From the NCBI GenBank assembly GCA_026394715.1, contig JAPKXR010000204.1, positions 1 to 45,837 of the forward strand: a stretch of 45,837 nt of DNA, given 5' to 3'. Positions 26,341 through 35,001 of the stretch are shown piece by piece (the first letter of the stretch is position 1; every line of letters starts with the position of its first letter). The notes under the pieces were generated by a model. It did no database searches and was not told the origin of the DNA. It saw only the letters and a program-made list of their open reading frames with translations. Origin of the DNA: Methanomicrobiales archaeon (GTDB lineage Archaea; Halobacteriota; Methanomicrobia; Methanomicrobiales; Methanospirillaceae). Made by a program: the position numbers and the translations under genes.

Positions 26341-26901
26341 ATGAGCGACCCTGTACCACTCAAAGGAGTCCCCGGCATACTCCGCCCGTTCAAGGAATAT
26401 CTTGAGAAGCATGGTTTTGTCAACGGGGACCAGATCGTATACTATGGAGTGCCCGGTACCTGTACCCCGTTTATTGAACTCCTCGCATTTGCAGTCCGTG
26501 GACTTGGGCTTGAACAGGTGTTTGTCCCATATTTTACAGAAGAGAAAGCGAAAAGAATCGGGTTTGTTGAAGAAATCGGGATGCAGGTCTCACAAGACCC
26601 GGTACCGCTTCATCCAAAAGCGCTCATCATTATGGGTGGACTTGCCATGCCAAACGTTCCGGTTACTATCACTGATGCAAGAATAGTAATTACCCGCCAT
26701 CCCGAAGCGGTTACGTTGGGGATTTGTTTCATGCATATGTTTGAGAAAGCAGGCTGGAGGAAAGAGATTAAATACGATCTTCTTATTGATGCGAGTATTG
26801 ATCCGGTAACAGTAGAAACACAGACGATGACGCTGTCGGAACGGTCCCGGTATTTGATCAATCTTTACAATCTGACTCACCCGGGATCCGAACATAAATA
26901 A
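26341..26901 (+). CDS. DUF2124-like methanogen protein
   Basis: 186 aa, single-domain alpha/beta protein without cysteine motifs, signal peptide or membrane segments. Blocks such as DQIVYYGVPGTCTPFIELLAFA, FVPYFTEEKA and HPKALIIMGGLAMPNV resemble the archaeal DUF2124 family as I remember it. Function unknown. ATG 26341 is chosen over a TTG three codons upstream; no SD is seen, so the mRNA may be leaderless or short-leadered. It follows the MBL gene by 57 bases, so both could be in one transcript. Confidence 0.65.
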   Translation: MSDPVPLKGVPGILRPFKEYLEKHGFVNGDQIVYYGVPGTCTPFIELLAFAVRGLGLEQVFVPYFTEEKAKRIGFVEEIGMQVSQDPVPLHPKALIIMGGLAMPNVPVTITDARIVITRHPEAVTLGICFMHMFEKAGWRKEIKYDLLIDASIDPVTVETQTMTLSERSRYLINLYNLTHPGSEHK

Positions 26902-27156
26902 GATACGTGTCCTGAACGCCCTGATAATCTTCTAACGGGTTTCGATGGAAAAAATATTTTTTTATATCTACTGTTTTTAAGGGGATTCACACATGATTTC
27001 GTTGATCTCTGTCCCAAACTTCTGGCATAACGCGGGATAATACCTGGCAGATACGAAAAAGCAGGTGTATCAATTGTGCGGTAAAAACCGGTTTTATGGA
27101 TCCATATTTTTCCGGAAAAAATTTCGCGAATTGGTGGATAGGGGGCCCCTGGATCT

Positions 27157-28245
27157 TTATTTCGCCTTCATTGCATGAAAATCATAACCCGGAACATAAT
27201 TGGGTACTTTATTTAATGGAGTCGTGGCCGGAACGGTCTTTGGGATCTCCATCACCCGGTAGAATTCTGCTAAATCCATCCCGGCATACACTGCCCCTTC
27301 TTCAATCGTCATGGAACCTCTAAGATCCATGATGTTCAAGGGTGCACCACCCTGCTGAATACTCCCTATTGGGGGGACCGTTACCTGTAAGAACCCAACA
27401 GTATTGAGCAGGGCGATAGCACCAAAGAAGATACAGACAGTCCCCAGGACAAAGAGTAAAGGTTTGGCCGTTTTTCCTGCAATCGTCATCCTAATGACTG
27501 GTGTTTTAGATGGGCAGACATCCACACATGTTGTGCACCCGATACACTCTGAAGCATTGACTGCTGTTTTTCTTCCGGGCTCAATCCCCATTGGGCAGGA
27601 CCGGGCACATTTTCCACACTCCATGCACTCAGAGCGGGTAACCCTCGTCGGACTTACCAAAGAGAAGATCCCAAACAGGGCACCGGCCGGGCATAGGTAC
27701 TTACAGAAGAATCGCCCGATAACGAGAGATACCGCAAGAACCACGAGGAGAATGAGTAATCCGATTCCGTTTTCATTGAGTATCTCTGCACCTGACCAGA
27801 TATGAGCATACGCAACATAGGGATCATACGGTGATACCCAGAGCGTAGCAGTAATCCAGGCCATTCCGATGACAATCGCGAGGATAATGTATTTTACATA
27901 CCGGAGCACTCTGTCTGAATGGGCTGAAATGGAAAGTTTTTTGGGAGTTAGCTTCCCGATAAACTCAAAGATGGCCCCGAACGGGCAGATATTGCCACAT
28001 ATCGCTCTGCCAAAAATGATCGTAATCCCAAGAGAGAGGAATAGCAGGGTCATCGTCCCTGAGAAGAGTTTCTGCAGATTAGCATGGCCTGACAGCCAGA
28101 TCTGCAGATTCTCGAGCCCACCCAGGGGACATATTGCATGAACCGACGGAAACGCAGCTCCTGCGGTGATATGCAGGTAATTAAGAATCATTGAACCGAT
28201 GAGAATTATTCCGAGAATCGCCCACCGAACATATCTGACATTCAT
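27157..28245 (-). CDS. NapH-like polytopic membrane Fe-S protein
   Basis: 362 aa with about five transmembrane helices, two membrane-associated CX3CP motifs (CGNICPFGAI, CKYLCPAGAL) and a ferredoxin part with CMECGKCARSCP and CIGCTTCVDVCP. The C-terminus (MDLRGSMTIEEGAVYAG and DLAEFYRVMEIP) is a small domain seen behind NapH-like proteins of anaerobes. Likely a membrane electron carrier of unknown partner. ATG 28245 is preferred over an in-frame ATG at 28305 because AAGGAG lies five bases upstream. It stands alone. Confidence 0.8.
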   Translation of the reverse strand: MNVRYVRWAILGIILIGSMILNYLHITAGAAFPSVHAICPLGGLENLQIWLSGHANLQKLFSGTMTLLFLSLGITIIFGRAICGNICPFGAIFEFIGKLTPKKLSISAHSDRVLRYVKYIILAIVIGMAWITATLWVSPYDPYVAYAHIWSGAEILNENGIGLLILLVVLAVSLVIGRFFCKYLCPAGALFGIFSLVSPTRVTRSECMECGKCARSCPMGIEPGRKTAVNASECIGCTTCVDVCPSKTPVIRMTIAGKTAKPLLFVLGTVCIFFGAIALLNTVGFLQVTVPPIGSIQQGGAPLNIMDLRGSMTIEEGAVYAGMDLAEFYRVMEIPKTVPATTPLNKVPNYVPGYDFHAMKAK

Positions 28246-28877
28246 TGGAACTCCTTGATCATTCACCCATAACCCACGGTGCGGGTATCTCTGACGGGAA
28301 TTCATCTTACCGGGGTGAGTCCAAACTTAGGCACCACCCTTTCGTATCATGCGGTCAGATCAGGTATATACAAAACCCGGGTATGGGGGAGATGCTGATA
28401 GTATGTGCCTACCCCTATTAATCCCTCACCATCCCGGATTGCACAATTTTCTAAAAGCTTTCGCGAGGGGATGTGAGTATGATGGATAGTGAGTCCGTGG
28501 TCAAAGTAACAGAACCTGTAATTTCAGAATGTCCTCATACCAAACGTATGGCCTATCGCGGACTTACCCAATTTCCCCCCCGAAAATCTGTTAAAACAAC
28601 TCAATATACGACCGAATTATCGAAACGATACCAACAGGAGGGTATCCACACCCCACCCCAAACCCTAAAATCCATTCTCGTTCGTTTAAATCGCCCGCAT
28701 TTGGCTCCGATTGCCACAAATACTTAATAAGGCTAAATTGGGCGTATTTCCATTTATTCAACCGAAATCTGGCCGTTTTTGGGTTGCAGCCTTTTCCAAA
28801 ACCCCATAAAAGACCTCGTTAAACGCAGGATTTACCAATTTCCAGATTACGTTGGCCATTTTAATGCCCCACCATGA
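28246..28877. other. 0.6 kb without a recognisable gene
   Basis: Contains the upstream region of the NapH-like gene. An 84-codon frame at 28473-28727 (plus) has no motif and unusual composition and is not believed. The right side borders the ComEC-like fragment. Confidence 0.4.
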
Positions 28878-29096
28878 GACACGATCACCCTGGACCCAGG
28901 CCTGACCATCTCGGTCCTCAACCCAACCGCCACCTTCTCCGACGACATCAACCAGAACTCCATCGTCCTGATGATGACCTACAGAAGTATTGCATTCCTG
29001 TTCATGGGTGATGCCAATGCCGATGTCGAAAGCCGAATTGCTAATAGCGGAACGACTCTTCAGGCAGATTCGTTACCTAATATACTGAATCATTAA
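28878..29096 (+). pseudogene. C-terminal fragment of a ComEC-like MBL hydrolase
   Basis: From the TGA at 28875 the frame reads without a start codon through LDPGLTISVLNPTATFSDD, then NQNSIVLMMTYRSIAFLFMGDANADVESRI to a TAA at 29094. This matches the end of the extracellular MBL domain of ComEC/Rec2-type proteins, where NxNSxVL and FLFxGDxxxxxE are conserved, but the HxHxDH part and everything upstream is missing. A decayed gene remnant. Confidence 0.65.
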
Positions 29097-29106
29097 GAAA
29101 ACGATT

Positions 29107-29538
29107 ATGAAATTTTATTGGCCTGCAATCGCCCTTATTATCCTGGGGATATTCATTATCGTTTCCCCATGGACTATCGCTCCAGTCTGTGAAGTAAATG
29201 GGATGTATGCCAAGCTAACTTCAGGAAAAGATTTCCCCATGCCCTGTGGGTGGACTGTACGGGCAGAGCTCGGCATCGGTGCCCTTGTTGTAGTTGCAGG
29301 TATACTTCTCGCATTTGCTAAATCTGCAGAGGCGAAGATGATGGTCGGAATATTCGGTGCGGTCCTCGGTCTCCTGGTCATTTTATTCCCAACAGTAATC
29401 ACAAAGATGTGTGCCCTGGCCGATCATCCCTGCAACATTCTGACAAAACCCTTGCTCATCATCCTCGGCCTTATTGTAATTATCGTATCCGGCTGGGTAA
29501 TTTATACGTCACGAAACGAGATGGGAAAGGATGGATGA
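29107..29538 (+). CDS. DUF4418-like four-helix membrane protein
   Basis: 143 aa with four hydrophobic segments (about residues 6-24, 55-72, 76-94, 113-133), conserved-looking PMPCGWTVRAELGIGAL, and paired cysteines in APVC, PMPC, TKMC and DHPC. This is the pattern of DUF4418, often found near ABC transporters, although none is adjacent here. Function unknown. It starts ten bases after the ComEC-like fragment. Confidence 0.7.
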   Translation: MKFYWPAIALIILGIFIIVSPWTIAPVCEVNGMYAKLTSGKDFPMPCGWTVRAELGIGALVVVAGILLAFAKSAEAKMMVGIFGAVLGLLVILFPTVITKMCALADHPCNILTKPLLIILGLIVIIVSGWVIYTSRNEMGKDG

Positions 29539-29656
29539 AACTAAAATCCAGGGTCTGCTAATAACCAATCACCCATTTTCTATTGTTTCCCGGTGAAGAC
29601 GGGTTATCCGGATCATGTATCACTTCAATGTTCGCGGTGGTGGTTATCCTTCTCAT

Positions 29657-30430
29657 TTATACCTGGCATAAAGGAGGGTAATACCTGGCAAAACGCCCTT
29701 CCCGCACTTCTGATACCATTCCTTGAGCAATCAGCCGGTGCATCCATCGTGTGACTGATGGTCCAGCGAGGCCAAGCTGATCAGCGAGCTCTCCACGGGT
29801 GATACCAGGATTAGCCCCAACCAGGGTGATAATGTTGTTTGATGTCGGACACTTCCGGAACAGGATCTGCTGCTGGTCTGCATGACCATAACGCCCATGG
29901 TTTTCAAAGAAATGATATCCCCCACCTTGCTCGATGCAGACGATCTTCTTCATGCGGTCAAGGTATGCGATGTGGTACCGCAATGTGTGCAGGTTGATAC
30001 CAGTCAGTGAGGCCAGCATCGGGACATCAATACCCGGGTTCATGAGGATTGTCGAATAAATCAATTGCCTCTTCTCGTGCTCAAGAATATTCTTCCCTGA
30101 CAGGCGCCGGTAGCCCCGGAGCAAGACTCTCCGCACAGGTGCATTCCAATCAAATGGGTCCCGCTGAAGTTCCCGTTGTACCTGGCACGCGGGAGAGCGT
30201 TCCTGGCCATGGCGGGGAACCTGTGGCATCGGCCTGTTACCCCTCTCCTGCATCATACCATTATTAACAATTCCCGCGGACCCCGCACCATAACGGTACG
30301 CATGACCCCCCCCACTCCTGGCTGTGGATTGATCTGGAACACCAGATCTGTCGCTATCGCTATACGGTGCAAGCGGCAGTGCAACGAGGGTTAGCATGAG
30401 AAGTACGAGTAGAAGGGTTCCGGGTTTCAT
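29657..30430 (-). CDS. Tandem winged-helix regulator with an N-terminal hydrophobic segment
   Basis: 257 aa. Residues 3-22 form a signal/anchor helix (LLLVLLMLTLVALPL), followed by a roughly 80-residue low-complexity linker and two winged-helix units: NPGIDVPMLASLTGINLHTLRYHI and NPGITRGELADQLGLAGPSVTRWMHRL. This architecture occurs in methanogen membrane-linked regulators, which usually show a second membrane helix before the wHTH part; I see none here. ATG 30430 is chosen because a TATA box lies 26 bases upstream, leaving almost no leader; the longer frame to 30553 would start upstream of that promoter. Divergent from a secreted Cys-rich protein. Confidence 0.7.
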   Translation of the reverse strand: MKPGTLLLVLLMLTLVALPLAPYSDSDRSGVPDQSTARSGGGHAYRYGAGSAGIVNNGMMQERGNRPMPQVPRHGQERSPACQVQRELQRDPFDWNAPVRRVLLRGYRRLSGKNILEHEKRQLIYSTILMNPGIDVPMLASLTGINLHTLRYHIAYLDRMKKIVCIEQGGGYHFFENHGRYGHADQQQILFRKCPTSNNIITLVGANPGITRGELADQLGLAGPSVTRWMHRLIAQGMVSEVREGRFARYYPPLCQV

Positions 30431-30455
30431 CCTGCTAAGAACGTAGTAGTGAGGA

Positions 30456-30465
30456 ATTATATAAG
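30456..30465 (-). promoter_or_regulatory. TATA box of the winged-helix regulator
   Basis: CTTATATAAT on the minus strand; the predicted transcription start falls within a few bases of the ATG at 30430, so the mRNA is nearly leaderless. Confidence 0.5.
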
Positions 30466-30636
30466 ACCTCAGAATACGGCAGATGTTTACCCAATCGACC
30501 ATAAAAGCCCGGAACAGCATGTGTAGCTGCCAGTCTGAGAAATGGTTTATCACACCGGGATAACGTATGATGCAGGACCGGCGAATGATGGATCAACCAC
30601 CATCATGATGCCGGCAATCAATGGAGGAATACATCC

Positions 30637-30966
30637 ATGATGAAAAAAATCTTGATTTGTGCGATTATCGCACTGGTCCTCGTCCCTGCCTCAGTAATGG
30701 CAGCAGGGTTCGGAGGAAAAGGTACAGGGACCGCATCCGGCCAAGGGCAGTGCCTCCAGGATGGACAGAACTGCGTGAACCAGACCTGCCAGCAGGGCAC
30801 AGGCACCCAGGCACAATATCGCTTTGGTGCACTGCAGAATGGAGCAAACGGGGCCACGGGTACCCAGTGTTCCGGCAATGGTCAATGTAACACGGTAAAG
30901 AACCAGACCCGTTCCATGCTCCGCCTTCATGACGGATCATGCGGGGGCTGTAAAAACACACCCTGA
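30637..30966 (+). CDS. Small secreted Cys-rich protein
   Basis: 109 aa with a clear signal peptide (KKILICAIIALVLVPASVMAAG, cleavage after AxA-like VMA). The mature part is Gly/Asn/Gln-rich with seven cysteines in spaced pairs (QCLQDGQNC, NQTC, TQCSGNGQC, SCGGC), suggesting metal binding or disulfides outside the cell. SD GGAGGA nine bases upstream. It is divergent from the winged-helix regulator, which may control it. Not a family I can name. Confidence 0.65.
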   Translation: MMKKILICAIIALVLVPASVMAAGFGGKGTGTASGQGQCLQDGQNCVNQTCQQGTGTQAQYRFGALQNGANGATGTQCSGNGQCNTVKNQTRSMLRLHDGSCGGCKNTP

Positions 30967-31039
30967 ATCCGGAGGCATTATACACACTGGACAAATTCCA
31001 GTAACATTTTTTAACTCTGTGATTTCATGAGGTAACCTA

Positions 31040-31339
31040 ATGAGAAAAATTACTATTAATGCAATTGTAGATATTGGCTGCCTGGTTACGTTCATTCCGT
31101 CGCTCATTTCCGGGCTTGTGCTATACCTGGTCCTTCCATCAGGTGGAGGCCGGGGGAACAGCTGGTCATTGTTCCTGAACATACCACGAAGCCAGTGGCT
31201 GAACCTTCACAATTACACGTCACTGGTATTTGCTGCACTGATTATTATCCACCTGCTCCTGCACTGGATGTATTTCCGGAATATCAGGAAATGCCTGATT
31301 ACAAAAGATAAAGCAGCATGTGATGTGCCAGCCCGGTAA
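31040..31339 (+). CDS. DUF4405-like small membrane protein
   Basis: 99 aa with two membrane helices (about residues 8-33 and 59-77). Histidines in LHNYTSLVF and IIIHLLLHWMYF fit the DUF4405 pattern, which resembles the haem-binding core of b-type cytochromes; haem binding is an inference. SD GAGGT. It follows the secreted protein by 73 bases and may be co-transcribed. Confidence 0.7.
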   Translation: MRKITINAIVDIGCLVTFIPSLISGLVLYLVLPSGGGRGNSWSLFLNIPRSQWLNLHNYTSLVFAALIIIHLLLHWMYFRNIRKCLITKDKAACDVPAR

Positions 31340-31413
31340 TCTTGTTTTTTGTGGGCCTGGATTATCCACAATCAGGGCAGCAATTCTTATGCACAACGGA
31401 TTATCTTTTAATG

Positions 31414-31433
31414 ATTATGCTCATATGTGTAAT
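31414..31433. promoter_or_regulatory. Regulon palindrome, copy 1
   Basis: Reads ATTATGC-TCATAT-GTGTAAT and follows an A/T-rich TATA-like stretch (TTTTAATGAT, 31407-31416). The Cys/His-rich gene starts 36 bases on. One of five copies of TTTAYGC-TCATAT-GNGTAA in this window. Confidence 0.65.
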
Positions 31434-31468
31434 TATAGTACGGGAAACCGTATCAATCGGTGATACAT

Positions 31469-31705
31469 TTGCCAGAACAAACAAACAAAACAAACAACGA
31501 GGAATCTACTCCATCCCCTGAACAAGATTGTATTGATGAACATACCTGTGCATGCGGTGAAAAGCACCCGCACCATGCCGGTGGGATCAGCCAACGGGAT
31601 TCCTGCGCATCACCTATGAAATTTGGAAATTCCTGCTGCTGCGAACCCGGTGAAAACACAGATAATGCCCCCCACCGCTGCGGACATGGGCCCCGCTGCA
31701 GATAA
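31469..31705 (+). CDS. Small Cys/His-rich, probably metal-binding protein
   Basis: 78 aa with nine cysteines and six histidines in the stretch DCIDEHTCACGEKHPHH, NSCCCEP and HRCGHGPRC; no signal peptide or membrane segment, N-terminus polar (Asn/Thr/Glu/Pro). Not a family I recognise. TTG 31469 is preferred because GGTGA lies five bases upstream; a GTG at 31460 is the alternative. It lies directly behind palindrome copy 1 and ahead of a DUF134 gene. Confidence 0.55.
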   Translation: MPEQTNKTNNEESTPSPEQDCIDEHTCACGEKHPHHAGGISQRDSCASPMKFGNSCCCEPGENTDNAPHRCGHGPRCR

Positions 31706-31838
31706 AGCAGCGATCCTGAAAAACCATTAATTCACGGAATAGTGAAAATAATGGACCTTTTTTCACACGATCCATGAATTTTTGGAAGAGTATATTAAAT
31801 CCATTCCACCCGGGAACATTAATTTCTAACATGATACT

Positions 31839-32219
31839 ATGACTGATAAGGAAGATAGCGTAGTGGACTGCGAAGGCCCCGTAACAAACCCGTGCCCCCG
31901 TAGGGGAAGACCCCGAGTCAGGCGTAATATTGAAGGCCTGGGAGAGTCGCGATGTTACGAGCCCCGCTGCTGCCCCCAGGAAGATGGCATGGGCATCTCG
32001 CTGAACCCGGAGGAGATTGAGCTGATCCGGCTTATCGATCTGGAAGGGCTGGAACAGGAAGAGGCAGCAGAGAAACTCGGGGTCTCACGTAAAACCGCAT
32101 GGCGGGATCTCCAGGAAACCAGGGCCAAGATCGCCGATGCACTTGTCAACGGGAAAAGGATTGAGATGGCCGGCTGCCAAAAAGCAGCAGAAGGCCGGTG
32201 CCCGAAGTGCCCACGATAA
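31839..32219 (+). CDS. DUF134 (UPF0251) DNA-binding protein, copy 1
   Basis: 126 aa. A basic RRGRPRVRRNIEGL near residue 21 is followed by CYEPRCCPQ and a sigma-70-region-4-like helix-turn-helix (LIDLEGLEQEEAAEKLGVS, then RKTAWRDLQETRAKIADALVNGK), the DUF134 signature, and a cysteine-bearing C-terminus (AGCQKAAEGRCPKC). The cysteines before and after the HTH could bind Fe-S or metal. No SD. A strong candidate for the protein that reads the palindrome repeated around it; its paralogue is at 43775. Confidence 0.85.
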   Translation: MTDKEDSVVDCEGPVTNPCPRRGRPRVRRNIEGLGESRCYEPRCCPQEDGMGISLNPEEIELIRLIDLEGLEQEEAAEKLGVSRKTAWRDLQETRAKIADALVNGKRIEMAGCQKAAEGRCPKCPR

Positions 32220-32259
32220 TCGTGTAGTTTTCGTTTCGTACATTCACACATTTTAAGTA

Positions 32260-32279
32260 TTTTTGCTCATATGAGTAAC
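32260..32279. promoter_or_regulatory. Regulon palindrome, copy 2
   Basis: Reads TTTTTGC-TCATAT-GAGTAAC, directly behind a TATA-like TTTTAAGTA (32251-32259) and 37 bases before the DUF169 start. The position between TATA and start suggests repression. Confidence 0.7.
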
Positions 32280-32316
32280 TAAGGTTTCCTGATGCAGGGA
32301 GCCCCGAGGCCTCGAA

Positions 32317-33033
32317 ATGAGCAACGTACCCAATAAAATACCGGTCAATTATGCAGAGGCTGCCGAGATTCTGAAAAAATTACTTACCCTGAAAGGGTCT
32401 CCGGTAGCGATCAAATTTGCAATGAACAAAGACGAGATCCCCACAGGCATGGAGGAACTGGATAAAACAATTCGACATTGTTCTATGGTGAACCTCGCCC
32501 GGAATGAAGGGATAATCTTCTATGCCACTGCCGGAAAACACGAGTGCAATGGCGGTGCATGGGCACTGGGCCTCAGGGATATTACCCCGACCCTGAAGAG
32601 TGGGGATTTTTATTTCAAACTGGGAAAATACAACAGCGCTGCTGCATGCAAACGGACCATCGACAAGGTCCCCCATCTCGGCACAGGCGACACCTACGCA
32701 ACATTGTATGCCCCGCTTGAAAAGGCGCCCTTCACCCCGAATGTAATTATGATCGTGACTAATCCCCGGAACATGCTCAAACTTTCCCAGAGTGCGCTCT
32801 TCACGCTAGGCGGGAGAATTCATGCGGGATTCTCCGGGATCCAGTCGGTCTGTTCTGATGCAACAGCCCAGACATACCTGACAGGGCGGCCGAATTTCTC
32901 GCTCGGTTGTGATGGGTCGAGGAAATTCTCAGGGATTGCCGACGATGAGATGGTGATGGGGTTCCCGGCCGAGATGCTGTCGGAGATCATAACCGCATTA
33001 AAAATCGTAATTGGTGCACCCGGTTCAAAATAG
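32317..33033 (+). CDS. DUF169 family protein
   Basis: 238 aa; blocks SPVAIKFAMNKDEIP, CSMVNLARNEGIIFYATAGKHECNGGAWALGL, PNVIMIVTNPRNMLKL and GCDGSRKFSGIADDEMVMGFP identify DUF169, cytosolic proteins of anaerobes with conserved cysteines and unknown function, often near Fe-S or metal-cofactor genes. ATG with GAGG seven bases upstream. Single gene behind palindrome copy 2. Confidence 0.85.
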   Translation: MSNVPNKIPVNYAEAAEILKKLLTLKGSPVAIKFAMNKDEIPTGMEELDKTIRHCSMVNLARNEGIIFYATAGKHECNGGAWALGLRDITPTLKSGDFYFKLGKYNSAAACKRTIDKVPHLGTGDTYATLYAPLEKAPFTPNVIMIVTNPRNMLKLSQSALFTLGGRIHAGFSGIQSVCSDATAQTYLTGRPNFSLGCDGSRKFSGIADDEMVMGFPAEMLSEIITALKIVIGAPGSK

Positions 33034-33162
33034 AGATCGTTGGTTCGGGGATCATGACAAAGAGTAATGCATGGTGTGCCGGTGTATCCAGAGGACAACT
33101 GGGTGAGGCACAGGTATTCCTCCCACCTCCGGAGATTCTTGTCGGTACCTGATCCTTACCTA

Positions 33163-33182
33163 TTTACGCTCATACGGGTAAT
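33163..33182. promoter_or_regulatory. Regulon palindrome, copy 3
   Basis: Reads TTTACGC-TCATAC-GGGTAAT, 31 bases before the DUF5320-like start. Together with the preceding bases it shares ACCTATTTACGCTCATA exactly with copy 4. Confidence 0.65.
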
Positions 33183-33213
33183 AATTCAATACCAATAAGT
33201 ATGAGGATTTACA

Positions 33214-33357
33214 ATGCCGAACTTTGACGGGACCGGACCTCTGAAACGGGGCCGGGCTATTGGACGGGGACTGGGGCCCTGCAAAAAAAACGAAGACTGC
33301 GTCGGCTGTGAGCGAATAAAACCTGTATCTCACACAGATGCGATTGAACCTGCATAA
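33214..33357 (+). CDS. 47-aa DUF5320-like Cys protein
   Basis: A short gene of 47 codons: MPNFDGTGPLKRGRAIGRGL, then GPC and ED-CVGC. The start MPxxDGTGPxxRGxxxGRGxGxC is the hallmark of the small DUF5320-like proteins found beside NifX/MinD/DUF134 genes in anaerobes. Function unknown; three cysteines may bind metal. It lies behind palindrome copy 3 and 18 bases before atwA, so the two are likely one transcript. Confidence 0.7.
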   Translation: MPNFDGTGPLKRGRAIGRGLGPCKKNEDCVGCERIKPVSHTDAIEPA

Positions 33358-33375
33358 CCTTTCCGGAGGATACAA

Positions 33376-34959
33376 TTGACATCACCATTCATTAGTGTCC
33401 AAAACCTCTGCATGAACTTCGAGGGCAAATGCGTCCTTGATAATATTTCTTTTGAAATCCCGGAGGGGGATATTGTTGGTATCATCGGCAGGAGTGGTTC
33501 GGGAAAAAGTGTGCTGATGCACCTGCTCAGGGGCGTAGAAGAACCGCCGACCCGTGGTTCTGTAATCTACCACATGTCAGCATGTGACACCTGTGACCAC
33601 ATGGATGTGCAAAGCCAGGCTGGTACCACCTGTCCCCACTGCCGTGGCAACCTGGTCACAACGGATGTCGATCTCTGGGGGGAACAGACTGACGGCATGA
33701 AGGCCCGGGTAATGCACCGGACGGCAATCATGTTCCAGCGCACATTTGCCCTGTATGGCGACGACCGCGTGATTGAGAATGTGCTCCACGCACTCGATGA
33801 TATTGACTACCCGCAGGAGAAAGCGGTAACCCGTGCAGCAGATCTGATCGACCAGGTCAGGCTCTCACACAGGATGATGCATATTGCCCGGGACCTCTCG
33901 GGTGGTGAGAAGCAACGGGTTGTGCTCGCCCGCCAGCTCGCAAAAGATCCGGCAATGCTCTTTGCCGATGAACCTACCGGGACCCTCGACCCTGAAACCG
34001 CCCGGATTGTGCACGGGATGCTCATCGAAGCAGCCAGGAAGAACAATATGGGCATGGTCGTAACCTCGCACTTCTCGCAGGTGATCGAGGACATGGCGAA
34101 CCGTGCTATACTGCTGACCGATGGGGAAATTACCGCCATCGGGTCACCAAAAAGTGTGATACGTTCTTTTGCCAGGGATTACCACGAGATTGAGGAGTCA
34201 TTGCCACCGGAGATCGGGGAGACGATCCTCTCTGCCCGTGATGTCACCAAGCGGTATATCTCGGTTGATCGCGGTGTGGTAAAAGCGGTGAATACCGTTA
34301 CGTTTGATGTCGCAGAGAAAGAGATCTTCGGCATTATTGGAAAAAGCGGGGCAGGCAAAACCACGCTCTCACGGATCATCTCCGGGATTATCGAACCCAC
34401 AAGTGGCGAGATGAACATCCGTATCGGTAACGACTGGGTGGACATGACAAAACCCGGTATTGACCAGCGGGGCCGGGCCAAGGGATACATCGGCCTGCTC
34501 CACCAGGAATACGATCTTTTCCCTCACCGCACGGTGCTCGACAACCTGACGGATTCGATCGGCCTTGAATTTCCCAAGGAACTGGCAATCCGGAAAGCCC
34601 TGATTACGCTGAGTGTTGCCGGGTTTGAAATTGGCCGGGCTGAAGAGATCCTGGATCGGCTCCCTGCAGAACTCTCCGATGGTGAACGGCACCGGGTAGC
34701 GCTGGCGCAGGTGCTTATCAGGGAGCCGCGACTCGTGGTCCTTGATGAGCCAACCGGTACAATGGACCCGATCACGAAGCAGGACGTGAAACATTCTATC
34801 CTGCACGCCCGCGATGAGATGGACGAAACCTTCATTGTAGTTTCGCACGATATGGATTTTGTCCGGGATGTCTGCGACCGCGTAGCGCTGATGCGTGGTG
34901 GAAAGATTATCGAGATCGGAAAGACCGCTGACGTTCTGGCGTCAATAGAGAGTGAATGA
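33376..34959 (+). CDS. atwA: Methyl-coenzyme M reductase activation component A2 (AtwA), double ABC ATPase
   Basis: 527 aa, soluble protein with two ABC ATPase halves: Walker A GRSGSGKS and signature LSGGEKQR in the first, GKSGAGKT and LSDGERHR in the second, each with a Walker B (MLFADEPTGTLD, LVVLDEPTGTMD). A CDTC ... CPHC zinc-like insertion in the first half is typical of AtwA. It drives ATP-dependent reductive activation of Ni in MCR together with McrC and others. Start is TTG at 33376 with a strong SD GGAGGA five bases upstream. It is in the palindrome-controlled region, not with mcr. Confidence 0.92.
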   Translation: MTSPFISVQNLCMNFEGKCVLDNISFEIPEGDIVGIIGRSGSGKSVLMHLLRGVEEPPTRGSVIYHMSACDTCDHMDVQSQAGTTCPHCRGNLVTTDVDLWGEQTDGMKARVMHRTAIMFQRTFALYGDDRVIENVLHALDDIDYPQEKAVTRAADLIDQVRLSHRMMHIARDLSGGEKQRVVLARQLAKDPAMLFADEPTGTLDPETARIVHGMLIEAARKNNMGMVVTSHFSQVIEDMANRAILLTDGEITAIGSPKSVIRSFARDYHEIEESLPPEIGETILSARDVTKRYISVDRGVVKAVNTVTFDVAEKEIFGIIGKSGAGKTTLSRIISGIIEPTSGEMNIRIGNDWVDMTKPGIDQRGRAKGYIGLLHQEYDLFPHRTVLDNLTDSIGLEFPKELAIRKALITLSVAGFEIGRAEEILDRLPAELSDGERHRVALAQVLIREPRLVVLDEPTGTMDPITKQDVKHSILHARDEMDETFIVVSHDMDFVRDVCDRVALMRGGKIIEIGKTADVLASIESE

Positions 34960-35001
34960 GCTGAATATAGAATAGGCAGAAAAGACCCAATCCCGAAGGG
35001 G

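Noticed and set aside
28473-28727. 84-codon plus-strand frame after a GTG/ATG cluster
   Set aside because: Ser/Thr/Pro-rich chance-like sequence without domain pattern; overlaps a region with other decay signs.
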